Shown here in pieces: positions 16,354-24,440 of a stretch of 64,000 bases of DNA. The translations under genes and the position numbers were made by a program. Position 1 is the first letter of the stretch, and each line of letters begins with the position of its first letter. Origin of the DNA: JAVBPP01 sp031549535 (GTDB taxonomy: Bacteria; Bacillota; Clostridia; Oscillospirales; Acutalibacteraceae); NCBI GenBank assembly GCA_031549535.1, contig JAVBPP010000052.1:1-64000 (forward strand), read 5' to 3'. Below the pieces are notes generated by a model, which was given only the letters and a program-made list of their open reading frames with translations, searched no databases and had not been told where the DNA came from.

Positions 16354-16826
16354 GCCTGTCCCTCCTTTTTTTGCCGCAACTCCAAAAAAAATTTCTGCAA
16401 CAGCTCTGCGCATGCCTCCCGCGCAAAACCCCCAACTATCATTGGTCTGTGGTTAAGCGGGTAATCAAACAGTTTTATGACGCTTTCTGCTGCGCCCGCC
16501 TTCGCGTCATACGCGCCGAACACCAAGCGCTTGATTCGTGCGTTCACAATGGCACCCGCGCACATCGGGCAGGGCTCCAAGGTTACAAAAAGCTCGCACT
16601 GCCAGAGCCGCCAGCCGCCTAAATTGCGGCAAGCCTGCGCAATTGCCTCCAGCTCCGCATGAGCCAGGGCGTTTTTATCCGTCTCCCGCCGGTTTCTGCC
16701 GCGCCCGACAATTACGCCGTCCTTTGCGACAACCGCGCCCACGGGCACTTCTCCCTGCCGATACGCCTCCTTGGCCAAGCGCAGGGCTTCCTGCATCAAT
16801 TCTTCATCTGTCATGCGTGCACTCAT
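16350..16826 (-). CDS. tadA: tRNA-specific adenosine-34 deaminase
   Basis: 158 residues. Zinc-dependent deaminase motifs H-A-E (NALAHAELEAI) and PCPMC (EPCPMCAGAIVNARI) are intact, as are VPVGAVVAKDG and the C-terminal GGFAREACAELLQKFF. Converts A34 to inosine in tRNA-Arg(ACG), needed to read CGN codons. Its ATG overlaps the stop of the CPBP protease gene (ATGA), and its stop overlaps the TTG of the AI-2E permease, so the three genes form a tight operon. Confidence 0.95.
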   Translation of the reverse strand: MSARMTDEELMQEALRLAKEAYRQGEVPVGAVVAKDGVIVGRGRNRRETDKNALAHAELEAIAQACRNLGGWRLWQCELFVTLEPCPMCAGAIVNARIKRLVFGAYDAKAGAAESVIKLFDYPLNHRPMIVGGFAREACAELLQKFFLELRQKKEGQA

Positions 16827-17827
16827 ACGAATTCAATTGTCTGCCAGGTTGTAAACACAAGCAGGGCAATTGCCGCCAGCATCAGTGGTGAGGCAAAAAA
16901 GCTGCCTGCCTTGCCCCAGGCGGAAAGGCTATCCTTTGGCGGCGGGCAAAGGCGCCTGCCCCGGCTTTTGCGGTGGAACAAGGCGATGCCAGCCGCCCCG
17001 GTAAGCGCGATCACGGCAATGATGCCAAACAACACGGGCGCAACCTGCGCCTGGCCATATTCTTGAATCAGCGCCGACATCACAACGGAATAACAGTTGT
17101 TGCAAAAATGAATGATGACACCCGTCCAAACGCTGCCGGTCATAATCACATAATAACCCAGCGCAACCCCCAGCATCAAAGCAAAGGGCGCTTGAATCAA
17201 GTTGCCGTGCATAATGGCAAACAGCCCGGCGCTCGTTACAATGGCAAAACGGTCGCCGTAACGGCGCAGCTGCTGCATCACAACGCCGCGCAGCGCAAAT
17301 TCCTCCACCAACGCGGGCACCACCGCAACCTCCAAAATCGCCAGCGCCAACCCGCCGGGTGTGAACGAGGGCGTAAATTCCGGAGCGTTCAATTTCATGC
17401 CGAAATGCTCCATAAGCGTCACGAAACCCGCCGTTACATAGCTTGCGCCGATTCCCATGAGCATGCCGGCAGGAACGGCCAGAGCCATCAAATCCTTCCG
17501 GTAAGGCTTGCCGAAGGAAGCCCGCACCCGGGGTAGTGAATCCTTGCGCAGGCGCATCACCAAATAAAACGAGCCAAAAATACCGCTGATACTGCAAAAA
17601 ATTAATACGGCTGCAGCAAAGCTTTCACTTTGCTCATATAAGTTCTGAAGGCCCAACAGATACACAAGGCTTACAATCAGGTTACTCGCCAAATAAAAGC
17701 CCAACACACCCAGCCCCGCCAGAGTGCCCAAAATAAATAATTGCTTCCGATCCCGGCGCTTTTTGGAAGGCGGCGGCGGTATTGATACGCCGGGCATTTG
17801 CGGCTGGTAGGGGGTATATCCATTCAT
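16823..17827 (-). CDS. CPBP family intramembrane metalloprotease (Abi domain)
   Basis: 334 residues with about eight membrane segments. The CPBP motifs are present: EEFALRG (EExxxR, around 180), a conserved FxxxH (LFAIMHGNL) and a later HFCNNCYS (HxxxN). The N-terminus is Pro-rich (MNGYTPYQPQMPGVSIPPPPSKKRRDRK), predicted cytoplasmic. Family members include CAAX-type proteases and bacteriocin-immunity proteins; this member's substrate is unknown. First gene of the CPBP-tadA-permease operon, behind a good promoter. Confidence 0.88.
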   Translation of the reverse strand: MNGYTPYQPQMPGVSIPPPPSKKRRDRKQLFILGTLAGLGVLGFYLASNLIVSLVYLLGLQNLYEQSESFAAAVLIFCSISGIFGSFYLVMRLRKDSLPRVRASFGKPYRKDLMALAVPAGMLMGIGASYVTAGFVTLMEHFGMKLNAPEFTPSFTPGGLALAILEVAVVPALVEEFALRGVVMQQLRRYGDRFAIVTSAGLFAIMHGNLIQAPFALMLGVALGYYVIMTGSVWTGVIIHFCNNCYSVVMSALIQEYGQAQVAPVLFGIIAVIALTGAAGIALFHRKSRGRRLCPPPKDSLSAWGKAGSFFASPLMLAAIALLVFTTWQTIEFV

Positions 17828-17875
17828 GCTTTATCCTCACAGTATTTTCATTGTATTCTTTTACAATACTATTTT

Positions 17876-17904
17876 ATTATATCGGCTTTTTAATAAAATA
17901 ACAA
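17876..17904 (-). promoter_or_regulatory. Sigma-A-type promoter of CPBP-tadA operon
   Basis: Minus strand TTGTTA-N17-TATAAT, 49 bp upstream of the CPBP start. It is divergent from the sufC promoter 36 bp away. Confidence 0.65.
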
Positions 17905-17939
17905 GCCGCTCGCCGGGATAAATGAAATTTTTTCCTGCC

Positions 17940-17968
17940 TTGAATTCCGCCGAATGAGAATGTATAAT
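17940..17968 (+). promoter_or_regulatory. Sigma-A-type promoter of suf operon
   Basis: TTGAAT-N17-TATAAT, giving a leader of about 80 nt before the sufC start at 18054. I saw no IscR- or Fur-like palindrome around it. Confidence 0.7.
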
Positions 17969-18053
17969 AGAATTGGGGAGAAAGAAGCTATTCTTTGACA
18001 GATTCTGTCTTTATATAAAAACAATATATGAAAACAACGGAAGAGAAAGGTCA

Positions 18054-18803
18054 ATGCACATGCTGGAATTTCAAAACGTATCGTTTCTGGTTGACCAGAA
18101 GAACAGTCAAACAGAGATCATCCGCAATATGAGCTTTACGGTGGAAACCGGAGAGTTTTTGGTGGTTACCGGGCCAAACGGCGGCGGCAAATCCACCATT
18201 GCCCGCCTGATTATGGGCATCGAGCAGCCCAGCTCCGGGCGCATTCTGCTGGATGGGCAGGATATCACGGCGCTGAACCTGGTGGAACGCGCAAAGCGCG
18301 GCATCGGCTACGCGTTTCAGCAGCCGCCGCGCTTCAAGGGTTTGACCATTCGCAAGCTGCTGAGCCTTGCGCACGGCAGCGAATTGGACGAAGGCGCCTG
18401 CTGCGAATATCTGAGCAACGTCGGCCTTTGTTCCAAGGAATATGTCAACCGTGAGATTGACAATTCCCTCTCCGGCGGCGAAATGAAGCGTATCGAAATC
18501 GCTTCGCTCATGGCGCGCTCCCTGCGCCTTGCCATTTTTGATGAGCCGGAGGCCGGGATTGACTTGTGGAGCTTTGCCATGCTGGTAGAAACTTTCCGCA
18601 CCATCTGCAAAGGCCGGCATGACAGCGTTATCATCATTTCGCACCAGGAGCGCATCATGCACCTGGCGGACCGGATTTTAATTGTTGCCAACGGCTCCAT
18701 AGCGGAGGAGGGCGAGCGCGAGCGCCTATTGCCGCAGCTGCTGCGCGAGTTGGGTGACGACTGCAGCTGCCCCGTACCCGGAAAAACTGTACTTTCGCAG
18801 TAA
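18054..18803 (+). CDS. sufC: SUF system Fe-S assembly ATPase SufC
   Basis: 249 residues from ATG 18054 (MHMLEFQNVSF), preceded by GAGAAAGG; a second in-frame ATG lies two codons on. ABC ATPase with Walker A GPNGGGKST, a Q-loop (YAFQQPPR), signature LSGGEMKR and Walker B LAIFDEPEAGID, then H-loop SHQERI. The glutamate-rich EPEAG variant after Walker B is typical of SufC. It powers Fe-S assembly with the SufB-type protein encoded next, 10 bp away. No sufS, sufU or sufD lies beside it, as in the minimal two-gene SUF arrangement of many strict anaerobes. Confidence 0.92.
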   Translation: MHMLEFQNVSFLVDQKNSQTEIIRNMSFTVETGEFLVVTGPNGGGKSTIARLIMGIEQPSSGRILLDGQDITALNLVERAKRGIGYAFQQPPRFKGLTIRKLLSLAHGSELDEGACCEYLSNVGLCSKEYVNREIDNSLSGGEMKRIEIASLMARSLRLAIFDEPEAGIDLWSFAMLVETFRTICKGRHDSVIIISHQERIMHLADRILIVANGSIAEEGERERLLPQLLRELGDDCSCPVPGKTVLSQ

Positions 18804-18813
18804 GGAGAAGAAT

Positions 18814-19731
18814 ATGGATAGATTAGACCAAACCATGCTGGAGGCCGTTGCGGACTTGCATGAGGTCCCGGCAGGCGCTTATAATATTCGCAAAAACGGC
18901 GCGGGACTTTCCCGCCGTTCCACCGAGCATATTGTCATAGAGCCGAAAACAGATAAGCCCGGCATTGATATTCGCATTGCACCATTTACCAAGAACGAGA
19001 GCGTGCATATCCCGGTTATCATTACCGAAACGGGAATCAATGACTTGGTGTATAACGATTTTTATATCGGCGAGGGCGCGGATGTGCTGATTGTTGCGGG
19101 CTGCGGCATTCACAACTCCGGCTGCGACACTGCCGAGCACGACGGTGTCCATCGCTTTCATATTGAAAAAGACGCCCGCATTCGCTATGTGGAAAAGCAC
19201 TACGGCCAGGGCGAGGGCACGGGCGCGCGGATTTTAAACCCGGTCACCGAGGTGGAGCAGGGGGAAAACAGTGTCTGCGAAATGGAGCTGGTACAAATCG
19301 CGGGCGTTGATTCCACTGTGCGGGACACCACGGCGCATCTTGCCGCCGGGGCAAAGATGATTATTACGGAGCGCCTGTTGACCCACGATAAACAGACCGC
19401 CCGCTCCAATATGGAGATTTATCTGGACGGTGCCGATTCCTCCGCGCAAATCATATCCCGCTCGGTTGCCAAAGGTGAATCGGAGCAGGTGTTTTACCCC
19501 CGTGCCATCGGCAACGCGGACTGCAAGGCGCATGTGCAGTGCGATTCCATTATTATGGATGAGGCAAAAATTCGTTCCATCCCGGAAATTGCCGCAAACC
19601 ATGCGGACGCGCAAATTGTGCACGAGGCGGCAATCGGCCGCATCAATAATGACCAGCTGACAAAGCTGATGACCTTTGGCCTGGATGAGGAACAGGCGCA
19701 GGAGGTTATCATTGAAGGGTTCCTAAAATAA
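18814..19731 (+). CDS. sufB: SufB/SufD-like Fe-S scaffold protein
   Basis: 305 residues from ATG 18814, behind TAAGGAGAAG. Carries the SufBD beta-helix core: LAAGAKMIITERLLTH, DSSAQIISRSVAKG, CKAHVQCDSIIMDEAKIRSIPEIAA, HEAAIGRINNDQLTKLMTFGLDEEQAQEVIIEGFL. It is shorter than E. coli SufB or SufD, lacking most of the N-terminal domain, and matches the single SufB-type partner of minimal SUF systems. It probably forms a complex with SufC that builds clusters for the abundant Fe-S proteins of this organism. Gene symbol used by family; SufB versus SufD cannot be separated here. Confidence 0.88.
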   Translation: MDRLDQTMLEAVADLHEVPAGAYNIRKNGAGLSRRSTEHIVIEPKTDKPGIDIRIAPFTKNESVHIPVIITETGINDLVYNDFYIGEGADVLIVAGCGIHNSGCDTAEHDGVHRFHIEKDARIRYVEKHYGQGEGTGARILNPVTEVEQGENSVCEMELVQIAGVDSTVRDTTAHLAAGAKMIITERLLTHDKQTARSNMEIYLDGADSSAQIISRSVAKGESEQVFYPRAIGNADCKAHVQCDSIIMDEAKIRSIPEIAANHADAQIVHEAAIGRINNDQLTKLMTFGLDEEQAQEVIIEGFLK

Positions 19732-19749
19732 ATGTTAAGGAGTGTTGGT

Positions 19750-21207
19750 ATGGCGCAGCAGGAAAAGCTGAACATCAAAAAGACGGTGCTCATTGGGTTT
19801 GGATTTATGGCAACCTCCATTGCCTGGGGTATTTATGACCCCTACTTAACCCGTATTCTCAATGACATGCTCGGCGCAAGCGACATGATTGCCCGCTGGA
19901 GCGCGTCGCTCGCGAATTCCTTTCCGTTTTTGCTCAAGCTCATGGAGGCGCAGGGGCAGAATACCCACACCGCCGCAGGGGGTCTGACGCTTGTCCCCTT
20001 CTTTATCGGCATTATCATGACCTTTGATAACATCTTTGGTGTAATTTTTCAGCCGACCTTCGGCAGGCTCTCCGACCGCTGCCGTTCTAAATACGGCAAG
20101 CGCCGCCCGTTTATCTTTTTCGGGGCACCGATTTCCGCCCTGTTATTTTTCCTGATTCCTTTTATGCCCAGCATTCCGGCGCTGATGGTCTGCGTGATTT
20201 TATTTGTTTTTATCATGTCCCTTTGGCGCGCGCCTGTTGTGGCGCTCATGCCGGATTTAACCCCGCCCAAACTGCGCAGTGAGGGCAACGCCATCATCAA
20301 CCTCTGCGGCGGCGTGGGGGGGCTGATAGGGATGATGGCCGGCACGGTATTTGTTGCGCTGCTCGGTTTTGAAAAAGATGGAACCGCGGAGTTCCCCTAT
20401 GTATTTGGCCTGGGTGCGGTGGTAATGATTATCGGCACACTCGTGCTTCGTTTCTTCGTCCACGAACCGGACTCCCGGCTGCATACACAGGCGGAGATGA
20501 ACCAGGCGGCGGACGAAGCTGCCAGGCAAAAGGCGCAGAAAGAGGCTGAGGAACAGGAAAAAGCCCGTCTCAAGGCCATGAAACTCAACCGCGCAGAGCG
20601 CAAGAGCCTTATTTTTATGTTGGTTTGCCTGTTCTTTCTATTCTGTGCCACGAATGCGATTCAAACCTTTTTTGGCCTGTTCGCCCTTGAAATTTTGGAG
20701 AAATCCACCTCGCAGTCAACCATGATGATGGCCATATTTGCGGTCAGCTCCATGGCGGCCGCCATCCCCGCCGGCAAGGTTGGCAAAAAAATTGGGCGCA
20801 GAAACACCATTTTACTTGGCCTGGGCACGTTTATGCTGGTATTTCTGCTGTATGTCCTTACGCAGAATTTTGCGCTTATCTGGGTTGCCCTCATTCTCGG
20901 CGGTGCGGCGCAGATGTTCATCACCGTCAACACCCTGCCGCTGGTGCTGGAAATCGGCGGGTTGGATAAGGTGGGCACCTTCACGGGATATTATTACACC
21001 GCAACGTTTTCCGCGCAGATTGCATCCCCCATTGTGTACGGCATTGTGCGCGTACTCAGCGGCACTTATCTTTCCCTGTTTTACTACTGCCCCATCTTGT
21101 TCCTGCTTTCGGGGCTGTGTCTGTTGCTTGTAAAGCACGGCGAGGCTGTGGATCAGAACAAACTGGAGGATGTAGTGAAGCAGGTAGAAATGGAGAATGC
21201 AGATTGA
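19750..21207 (+). CDS. MFS transporter, GPH/SLC45-like sugar symporter
   Basis: 485 residues from ATG 19750 (AAGGAG upstream); 12 hydrophobic segments. Between segments 2 and 3 it has the motif GRLSDRCRSKYGKRRPFIFFGAP, typical of the SLC45/sucrose and melibiose (GPH) type of major facilitator. A charged cytoplasmic loop of about 50 residues (AEMNQAADEAARQKAQKEAEEQEKARLKAMK) separates the halves. Likely cation-coupled uptake of a sugar or glycoside. It is 18 bp downstream of sufB and may be co-transcribed, although functions differ. One of four GPH-like symporters in the window. Confidence 0.82.
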   Translation: MAQQEKLNIKKTVLIGFGFMATSIAWGIYDPYLTRILNDMLGASDMIARWSASLANSFPFLLKLMEAQGQNTHTAAGGLTLVPFFIGIIMTFDNIFGVIFQPTFGRLSDRCRSKYGKRRPFIFFGAPISALLFFLIPFMPSIPALMVCVILFVFIMSLWRAPVVALMPDLTPPKLRSEGNAIINLCGGVGGLIGMMAGTVFVALLGFEKDGTAEFPYVFGLGAVVMIIGTLVLRFFVHEPDSRLHTQAEMNQAADEAARQKAQKEAEEQEKARLKAMKLNRAERKSLIFMLVCLFFLFCATNAIQTFFGLFALEILEKSTSQSTMMMAIFAVSSMAAAIPAGKVGKKIGRRNTILLGLGTFMLVFLLYVLTQNFALIWVALILGGAAQMFITVNTLPLVLEIGGLDKVGTFTGYYYTATFSAQIASPIVYGIVRVLSGTYLSLFYYCPILFLLSGLCLLLVKHGEAVDQNKLEDVVKQVEMENAD

Positions 21208-21218
21208 TGCAATAAGAG

Positions 21219-21242
21219 GGAACCGAAGCGGACATGGATGTC
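21219..21242 (+). promoter_or_regulatory. Possible ECF-type promoter
   Basis: GGAACC, 15 bp, then GTC, reminiscent of ECF sigma promoters (GGAAC -35 box and CGTC -10 core). It would place the start of transcription just before the long hairpin, and could mean autoregulation by the downstream sigma factor. Weak, since spacing and -10 are only approximate. Confidence 0.25.
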
Positions 21243-21283
21243 ATTGCAATTGCTTCGGCTTGCCAAAGCGTAGAATGTGATTA

Positions 21284-21470
21284 CAAAAACCTCTAGGTAA
21301 GTGCTGGTTAAATCGGGTGCAAAGATTTTCGAGAGATATTTTTCTGCAAAAGGTGCATAAAGCCGCAGGAAACCTCGCGGTTTTCAAGGCTTTAGGTGCA
21401 TTTTGCGGGGAAATAGATCCGAAAAAATTTGTGCCAGATTTAATCAGTGCTTACCTAGAAACCTTTTTGC
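21284..21470 (+). ncRNA. Long imperfect hairpin, candidate structured RNA
   Basis: The left arm (21284-21366) and right arm (21388-21470) are inverted copies matching at about three quarters of positions, with a small apical stem (AAACC/GGTTT) between. In my hand alignment of the inner 72 positions, all ten transition-type differences convert a Watson-Crick pair to G-U on the + strand and none to A-C. This suggests pairing kept at RNA level in a rightward transcript. It may be a leader element of the ECF sigma operon, an independent small RNA or a decayed miniature transposable element. No second copy was seen in this window. Confidence 0.5.
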
Positions 21471-21600
21471 GAGAAACAGGGTTTTTAGAGGTTTCTTTAT
21501 GAAATCCACAGGGTATCACCTTGTCAATTTTACGCGTTGCAGCCTTTTTGCGGTTTACAGGGTATTCCTGTTGCAACACTCAAAAAAAGGGGGCGCGAGC

Positions 21601-22095
21601 ATGCAAATCCAATCGTCGCGTACGGACGAAGGGATTGCGCAGGTAATGGAACAATACGCAGACATGGTCTATCGCCTTGCCGTATCACAAATGAAAAACA
21701 GGAGCGATGCTGAGGACATCTTTCAAGAGGTGTTTTTGCGCTATATCGCGAAAACGCGTGTTTTTGAAAGCGAGGAGCACCGCAAGGCTTGGCTATTGCG
21801 CGTTACCATTAACTGCTGCAAAAAAATGTGGACCTCCCCCTGGCGGCGTAAAACGGTGCCGTTGGAGGGGCAGGCGGATTCATCGGCGGAGCAGGCTGCC
21901 CCGGAGGATAGCCTGTGGGAGTATCTGGACGCTCTGCCGCAGAAATACCGCGCAGTGCTGCATCTTTTCTATTATGAAGGCTGTTCCACCAAAGAAATCA
22001 GCCTGCTGACCGGTGCGCGAGAGAGCACAGTGCGCTCTCAATTGAGCCGCGCCCGCGCCATGCTGAAGGAGGATTATTGCAATGAACCTGACTGA
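21601..22095 (+). CDS. ECF-type RNA polymerase sigma factor
   Basis: 164 residues from ATG 21601; the frame extends further upstream but through the hairpin region, while AAAAAAAGGGGGC precedes this ATG. Region 2: YADMVYRLAVSQMKNRSDAEDIFQEVFLRYI; region 4: LDALPQKYRAVLHLFYYEGCSTKEISLLTGARESTVRSQLSRARAMLKE. This is the two-domain layout of extracytoplasmic-function sigma factors. The next gene overlaps by 14 bp and encodes a membrane protein with an anti-sigma-like layout, so the pair is probably a sigma/anti-sigma switch controlling the LPXTG protein and perhaps other envelope genes. Confidence 0.92.
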   Translation: MQIQSSRTDEGIAQVMEQYADMVYRLAVSQMKNRSDAEDIFQEVFLRYIAKTRVFESEEHRKAWLLRVTINCCKKMWTSPWRRKTVPLEGQADSSAEQAAPEDSLWEYLDALPQKYRAVLHLFYYEGCSTKEISLLTGARESTVRSQLSRARAMLKEDYCNEPD

Positions 22096-23158
22096 CTACG
22101 CAAAAGCTGTGGATCGTATGCATCCATCGGATGCTCTCATAAACCGCACCAAGGCCGCCATGAAAACCGCGCCCGCAAAAGAGCCGAAACCGCTGCGCCG
22201 CCTGCTCCCGGCTGCGGCCATGATAGCGCTTGCTATGGCTGCGATAGCCTTTGTCCCCGGCATACTGCGCGTGATGGGTCCCTCGTCAAAAACAGCTACC
22301 CAAGCCGGCACAGAAGCGCCAAGCTCCCAAGCGCAGCACAGCAGCAAAGGGACGGTAACGCAAAACCATGGCAGCCCGGCACTGACGCAGGAGAGCACAG
22401 CCTCTCCGGCCACAAAAACACAGAGTTTGTCAACAAAAGCTGCGTCCACTTCAACTACTGAGCCTATGGCTCCGCCGAGCACAAAGACCCCCACCGCCAA
22501 CGGGGCAACAAAGGCCGGAGGCAACACAATGCAGAACGCCCCGCCCCGCCCCGGCAGCACCCGTGCCCCGGCAAGCAACGCGTTCCGCGAAACGCTGGAG
22601 CTGCAAGACGGGATATTATTTTTTCAGGACGCGGCCGCATTCAGCTCCCCTCCCTCGCCCACCTATGGCTGGGATAAAAACGAATACGAGATACAGCGCT
22701 GGTCAAACGAGCGCGCCATTACCTACCTGGGCAGGGAGTTTCGCCCCGCCTATGTGCCCAAGGGGTTGCGTGAGCTGAACCCCGGCGGGGGCTGGGCGCT
22801 CATCACGCACAAAAAAGACGGCACACCGCACAGCTACCAATATTTTTCCGTCTTCTACTCCGCAAACCCCGGTGACCCTTACGGCCCCAAATCCCGCAGC
22901 CTGCAAATCAGCGCTGCCAAAGGCGGCCTTCCGGGCTTTTCGGCCTATATCTATTTGTTACAGGGCAGCAATGTGAAGGAAAGACTATCCCAAATCGGCG
23001 AAACAACAATTTCTGTATATAATAAAACAAAAACAACGGTGGACGGATACGAGTTTATGGCAACCTTTTTGTTCGACGGCATCGGCTATTGTATTACCGC
23101 CTATAACCTCACGCAGCAGGAGTTTGCGGATATTTTGTGTTCTGTTTTAACGCCATAA
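22082..23158 (+). CDS. Probable transmembrane anti-sigma factor with extracytoplasmic DUF4367-like domain
   Basis: 358 residues. A short cytoplasmic N-terminus (about 1-40, MNLTDYAKAVDRMHPSDALINRTKAAMK) is followed by one membrane helix (about 43-64, LLPAAAMIALAMAAIAFVPGIL), a long Ser/Thr/Ala/Pro-rich linker (about 70-165) and a C-terminal globular domain (about 190-358) with FRPAYVPKGLRELNP and TTVDGYEFMATFLFDGIGYCITAYNLTQQEFADILCSV. This layout is that of anti-sigma factors paired with ECF sigma factors in Clostridia. Starts inside the sigma gene with GAAGGAGG in its coding sequence, so the two are translationally coupled. Confidence 0.75.
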   Translation: MNLTDYAKAVDRMHPSDALINRTKAAMKTAPAKEPKPLRRLLPAAAMIALAMAAIAFVPGILRVMGPSSKTATQAGTEAPSSQAQHSSKGTVTQNHGSPALTQESTASPATKTQSLSTKAASTSTTEPMAPPSTKTPTANGATKAGGNTMQNAPPRPGSTRAPASNAFRETLELQDGILFFQDAAAFSSPPSPTYGWDKNEYEIQRWSNERAITYLGREFRPAYVPKGLRELNPGGGWALITHKKDGTPHSYQYFSVFYSANPGDPYGPKSRSLQISAAKGGLPGFSAYIYLLQGSNVKERLSQIGETTISVYNKTKTTVDGYEFMATFLFDGIGYCITAYNLTQQEFADILCSVLTP

Positions 23159-23241
23159 AAATTTCTGCTATTTTTTACATGCGATGATGTTACGCAAATT
23201 TGCAAACACTACTTCTGTACAATGAAAAAGGAGTTGTGTTT

Positions 23242-24357
23242 ATGCAAAAAATAAAAAATTTTGCGGCTTTTGCGACGCTTTGCGCGTTGCTGTGCGCCGT
23301 TTTTGTGCCGGTGTTTGCCTTGCCGGAGGATTACCCCTATGTATTCACGGCAGACCCCGACCCCATCCCGCTGCACAGACCCATGGAGCCGTTCGACATT
23401 ACGCTCTACCTCAACGCGCGGGACGATAGCGCCCCCAGTGTAAATGCCCGTGTGAAGTATACCGTGACCGGGCCGCCGCAGACGCAGTTGTATAACAAGA
23501 GGACGGAATATTTTGGCGCGACGGCAGGCTTTCCCATCCATAAGGATCATCACGGCGTTACGCCGTTCAACGGTATTATGGGTGATGTGCCTGGCCTTTA
23601 CACCCTGCATATGCAGCTGGTGCAAGCTTATAACGAAGATAATGTGTTGGGCGAAATCACGCTGGAATTTGCTGTCAGCGGCGAAAAACCCTCCGAAGAA
23701 TATCGCTTTTTGGTTGATGAGGACGCCCTGCCCCGGCTGCAGGCCGGGGAGGAGCTGGATTTGCCGTTCACGTTGGAGGCCGCGCATGACGGCGTTGCTT
23801 CTTACAGCGCTTATATCGAATACCGCATCCAAGGCCCAGCGGGTAATCAGACAGAGACAATCGGTTATGATGACGGTATCGCGGTGCATGCTGCCTACCG
23901 GGAAAATTTTACGCTGGAGGATCTCGGCTTTCCGCAGGCTGGGGCATATGAAATATGCCTGCGCCTGCTGGAAAAAACACAGGATATCAACGTATTGGCG
24001 GAGCATACCCTCAGCTTAACCGTGAATGAGGCTATCCCAAGCACCACACAGGCCGCTACAACCACCACGGGGGAGACAGAAGAGGAAACCTCGCAGCCCG
24101 CGCCGCTGACAACGAATGAAACAGCGCCGAGCAAGCCGGAAACCTCGCGGCTCGTTGAAACGCGGGAGGAGATATCGTCTCGCGGCAGCGGCGTAAGCAA
24201 TCCCACAGAGCGTGGCAGCCTCAGCGGCGCAGGGGCGGAACAACTACCCCAAACCGGCAGAGAGGATATGTGGCTGTATGTGTTGCCGCTGGCGGTTTTG
24301 CTCATCAGCTTGCATGTGCTGATTGCTGCGAGAAAGCATAAAGGGAAGGTATCGTAG
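23242..24357 (+). CDS. LPXTG-anchored surface protein
   Basis: 371 residues from ATG 23242 (AAAAAGGAG upstream). Signal peptide at about 1-25 (MQKIKNFAAFATLCALLCAV...FA), two similar beta-rich regions (about 30-145 and 150-265; compare GVTPFNGIMGDVPGLYTLHMQLVQAYNEDNVLGEITL with LEDLGFPQAGAYEICLRLLEKTQDINVLAEHTLSL), a Thr/Glu-rich stalk, then the sortase signal LPQTG, a hydrophobic segment and a basic tail. It should be covalently attached to the wall by a sortase not encoded here. Follows the anti-sigma gene and may be a target of the sigma factor. Confidence 0.85.
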   Translation: MQKIKNFAAFATLCALLCAVFVPVFALPEDYPYVFTADPDPIPLHRPMEPFDITLYLNARDDSAPSVNARVKYTVTGPPQTQLYNKRTEYFGATAGFPIHKDHHGVTPFNGIMGDVPGLYTLHMQLVQAYNEDNVLGEITLEFAVSGEKPSEEYRFLVDEDALPRLQAGEELDLPFTLEAAHDGVASYSAYIEYRIQGPAGNQTETIGYDDGIAVHAAYRENFTLEDLGFPQAGAYEICLRLLEKTQDINVLAEHTLSLTVNEAIPSTTQAATTTTGETEEETSQPAPLTTNETAPSKPETSRLVETREEISSRGSGVSNPTERGSLSGAGAEQLPQTGREDMWLYVLPLAVLLISLHVLIAARKHKGKVS

Positions 24358-24387
24358 TAACATCAATCCCATTTTAATAAACTAATA

Positions 24388-24430
24388 GCTGCCGCTAAAC
24401 CCCAAGGGTGAAGCGGCAGCCCATTGTTTT
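24388..24430. terminator. Terminator between LPXTG gene and znuB
   Basis: Nine-bp stem GCTGCCGCT / AGCGGCAGC (24388-24396 / 24412-24420) with a 15-nt loop, followed by CCATTGTTTT on the + strand. It lies between convergent genes and may serve both. Confidence 0.6.
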
Positions 24431-24440
24431 ATGTCGCGCT

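Larger units (their letters stand above)
21208..21600 (+). other. Gene-free stretch with nested inverted repeats
   Basis: The longest non-coding interval in the window (393 bp). From left to right it holds a short stem (CCGAAGC 21223-21229 / GCTTCGG 21252-21258, enclosing GACAT-GG-ATGTC), the long imperfect hairpin at 21284-21470, and an AT-rich leader before the sigma-factor ribosome site. Open frames across it (for example 61 codons at 21317) look accidental. No tRNA or known riboswitch is apparent to me. Confidence 0.6.

Noticed and set aside
21317..21502. 61-codon open frame across the long hairpin
   Set aside because: No convincing ribosome site, and the base pairing pattern of the region explains its conservation better than coding. 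Kept only as part of the structured-RNA finding.
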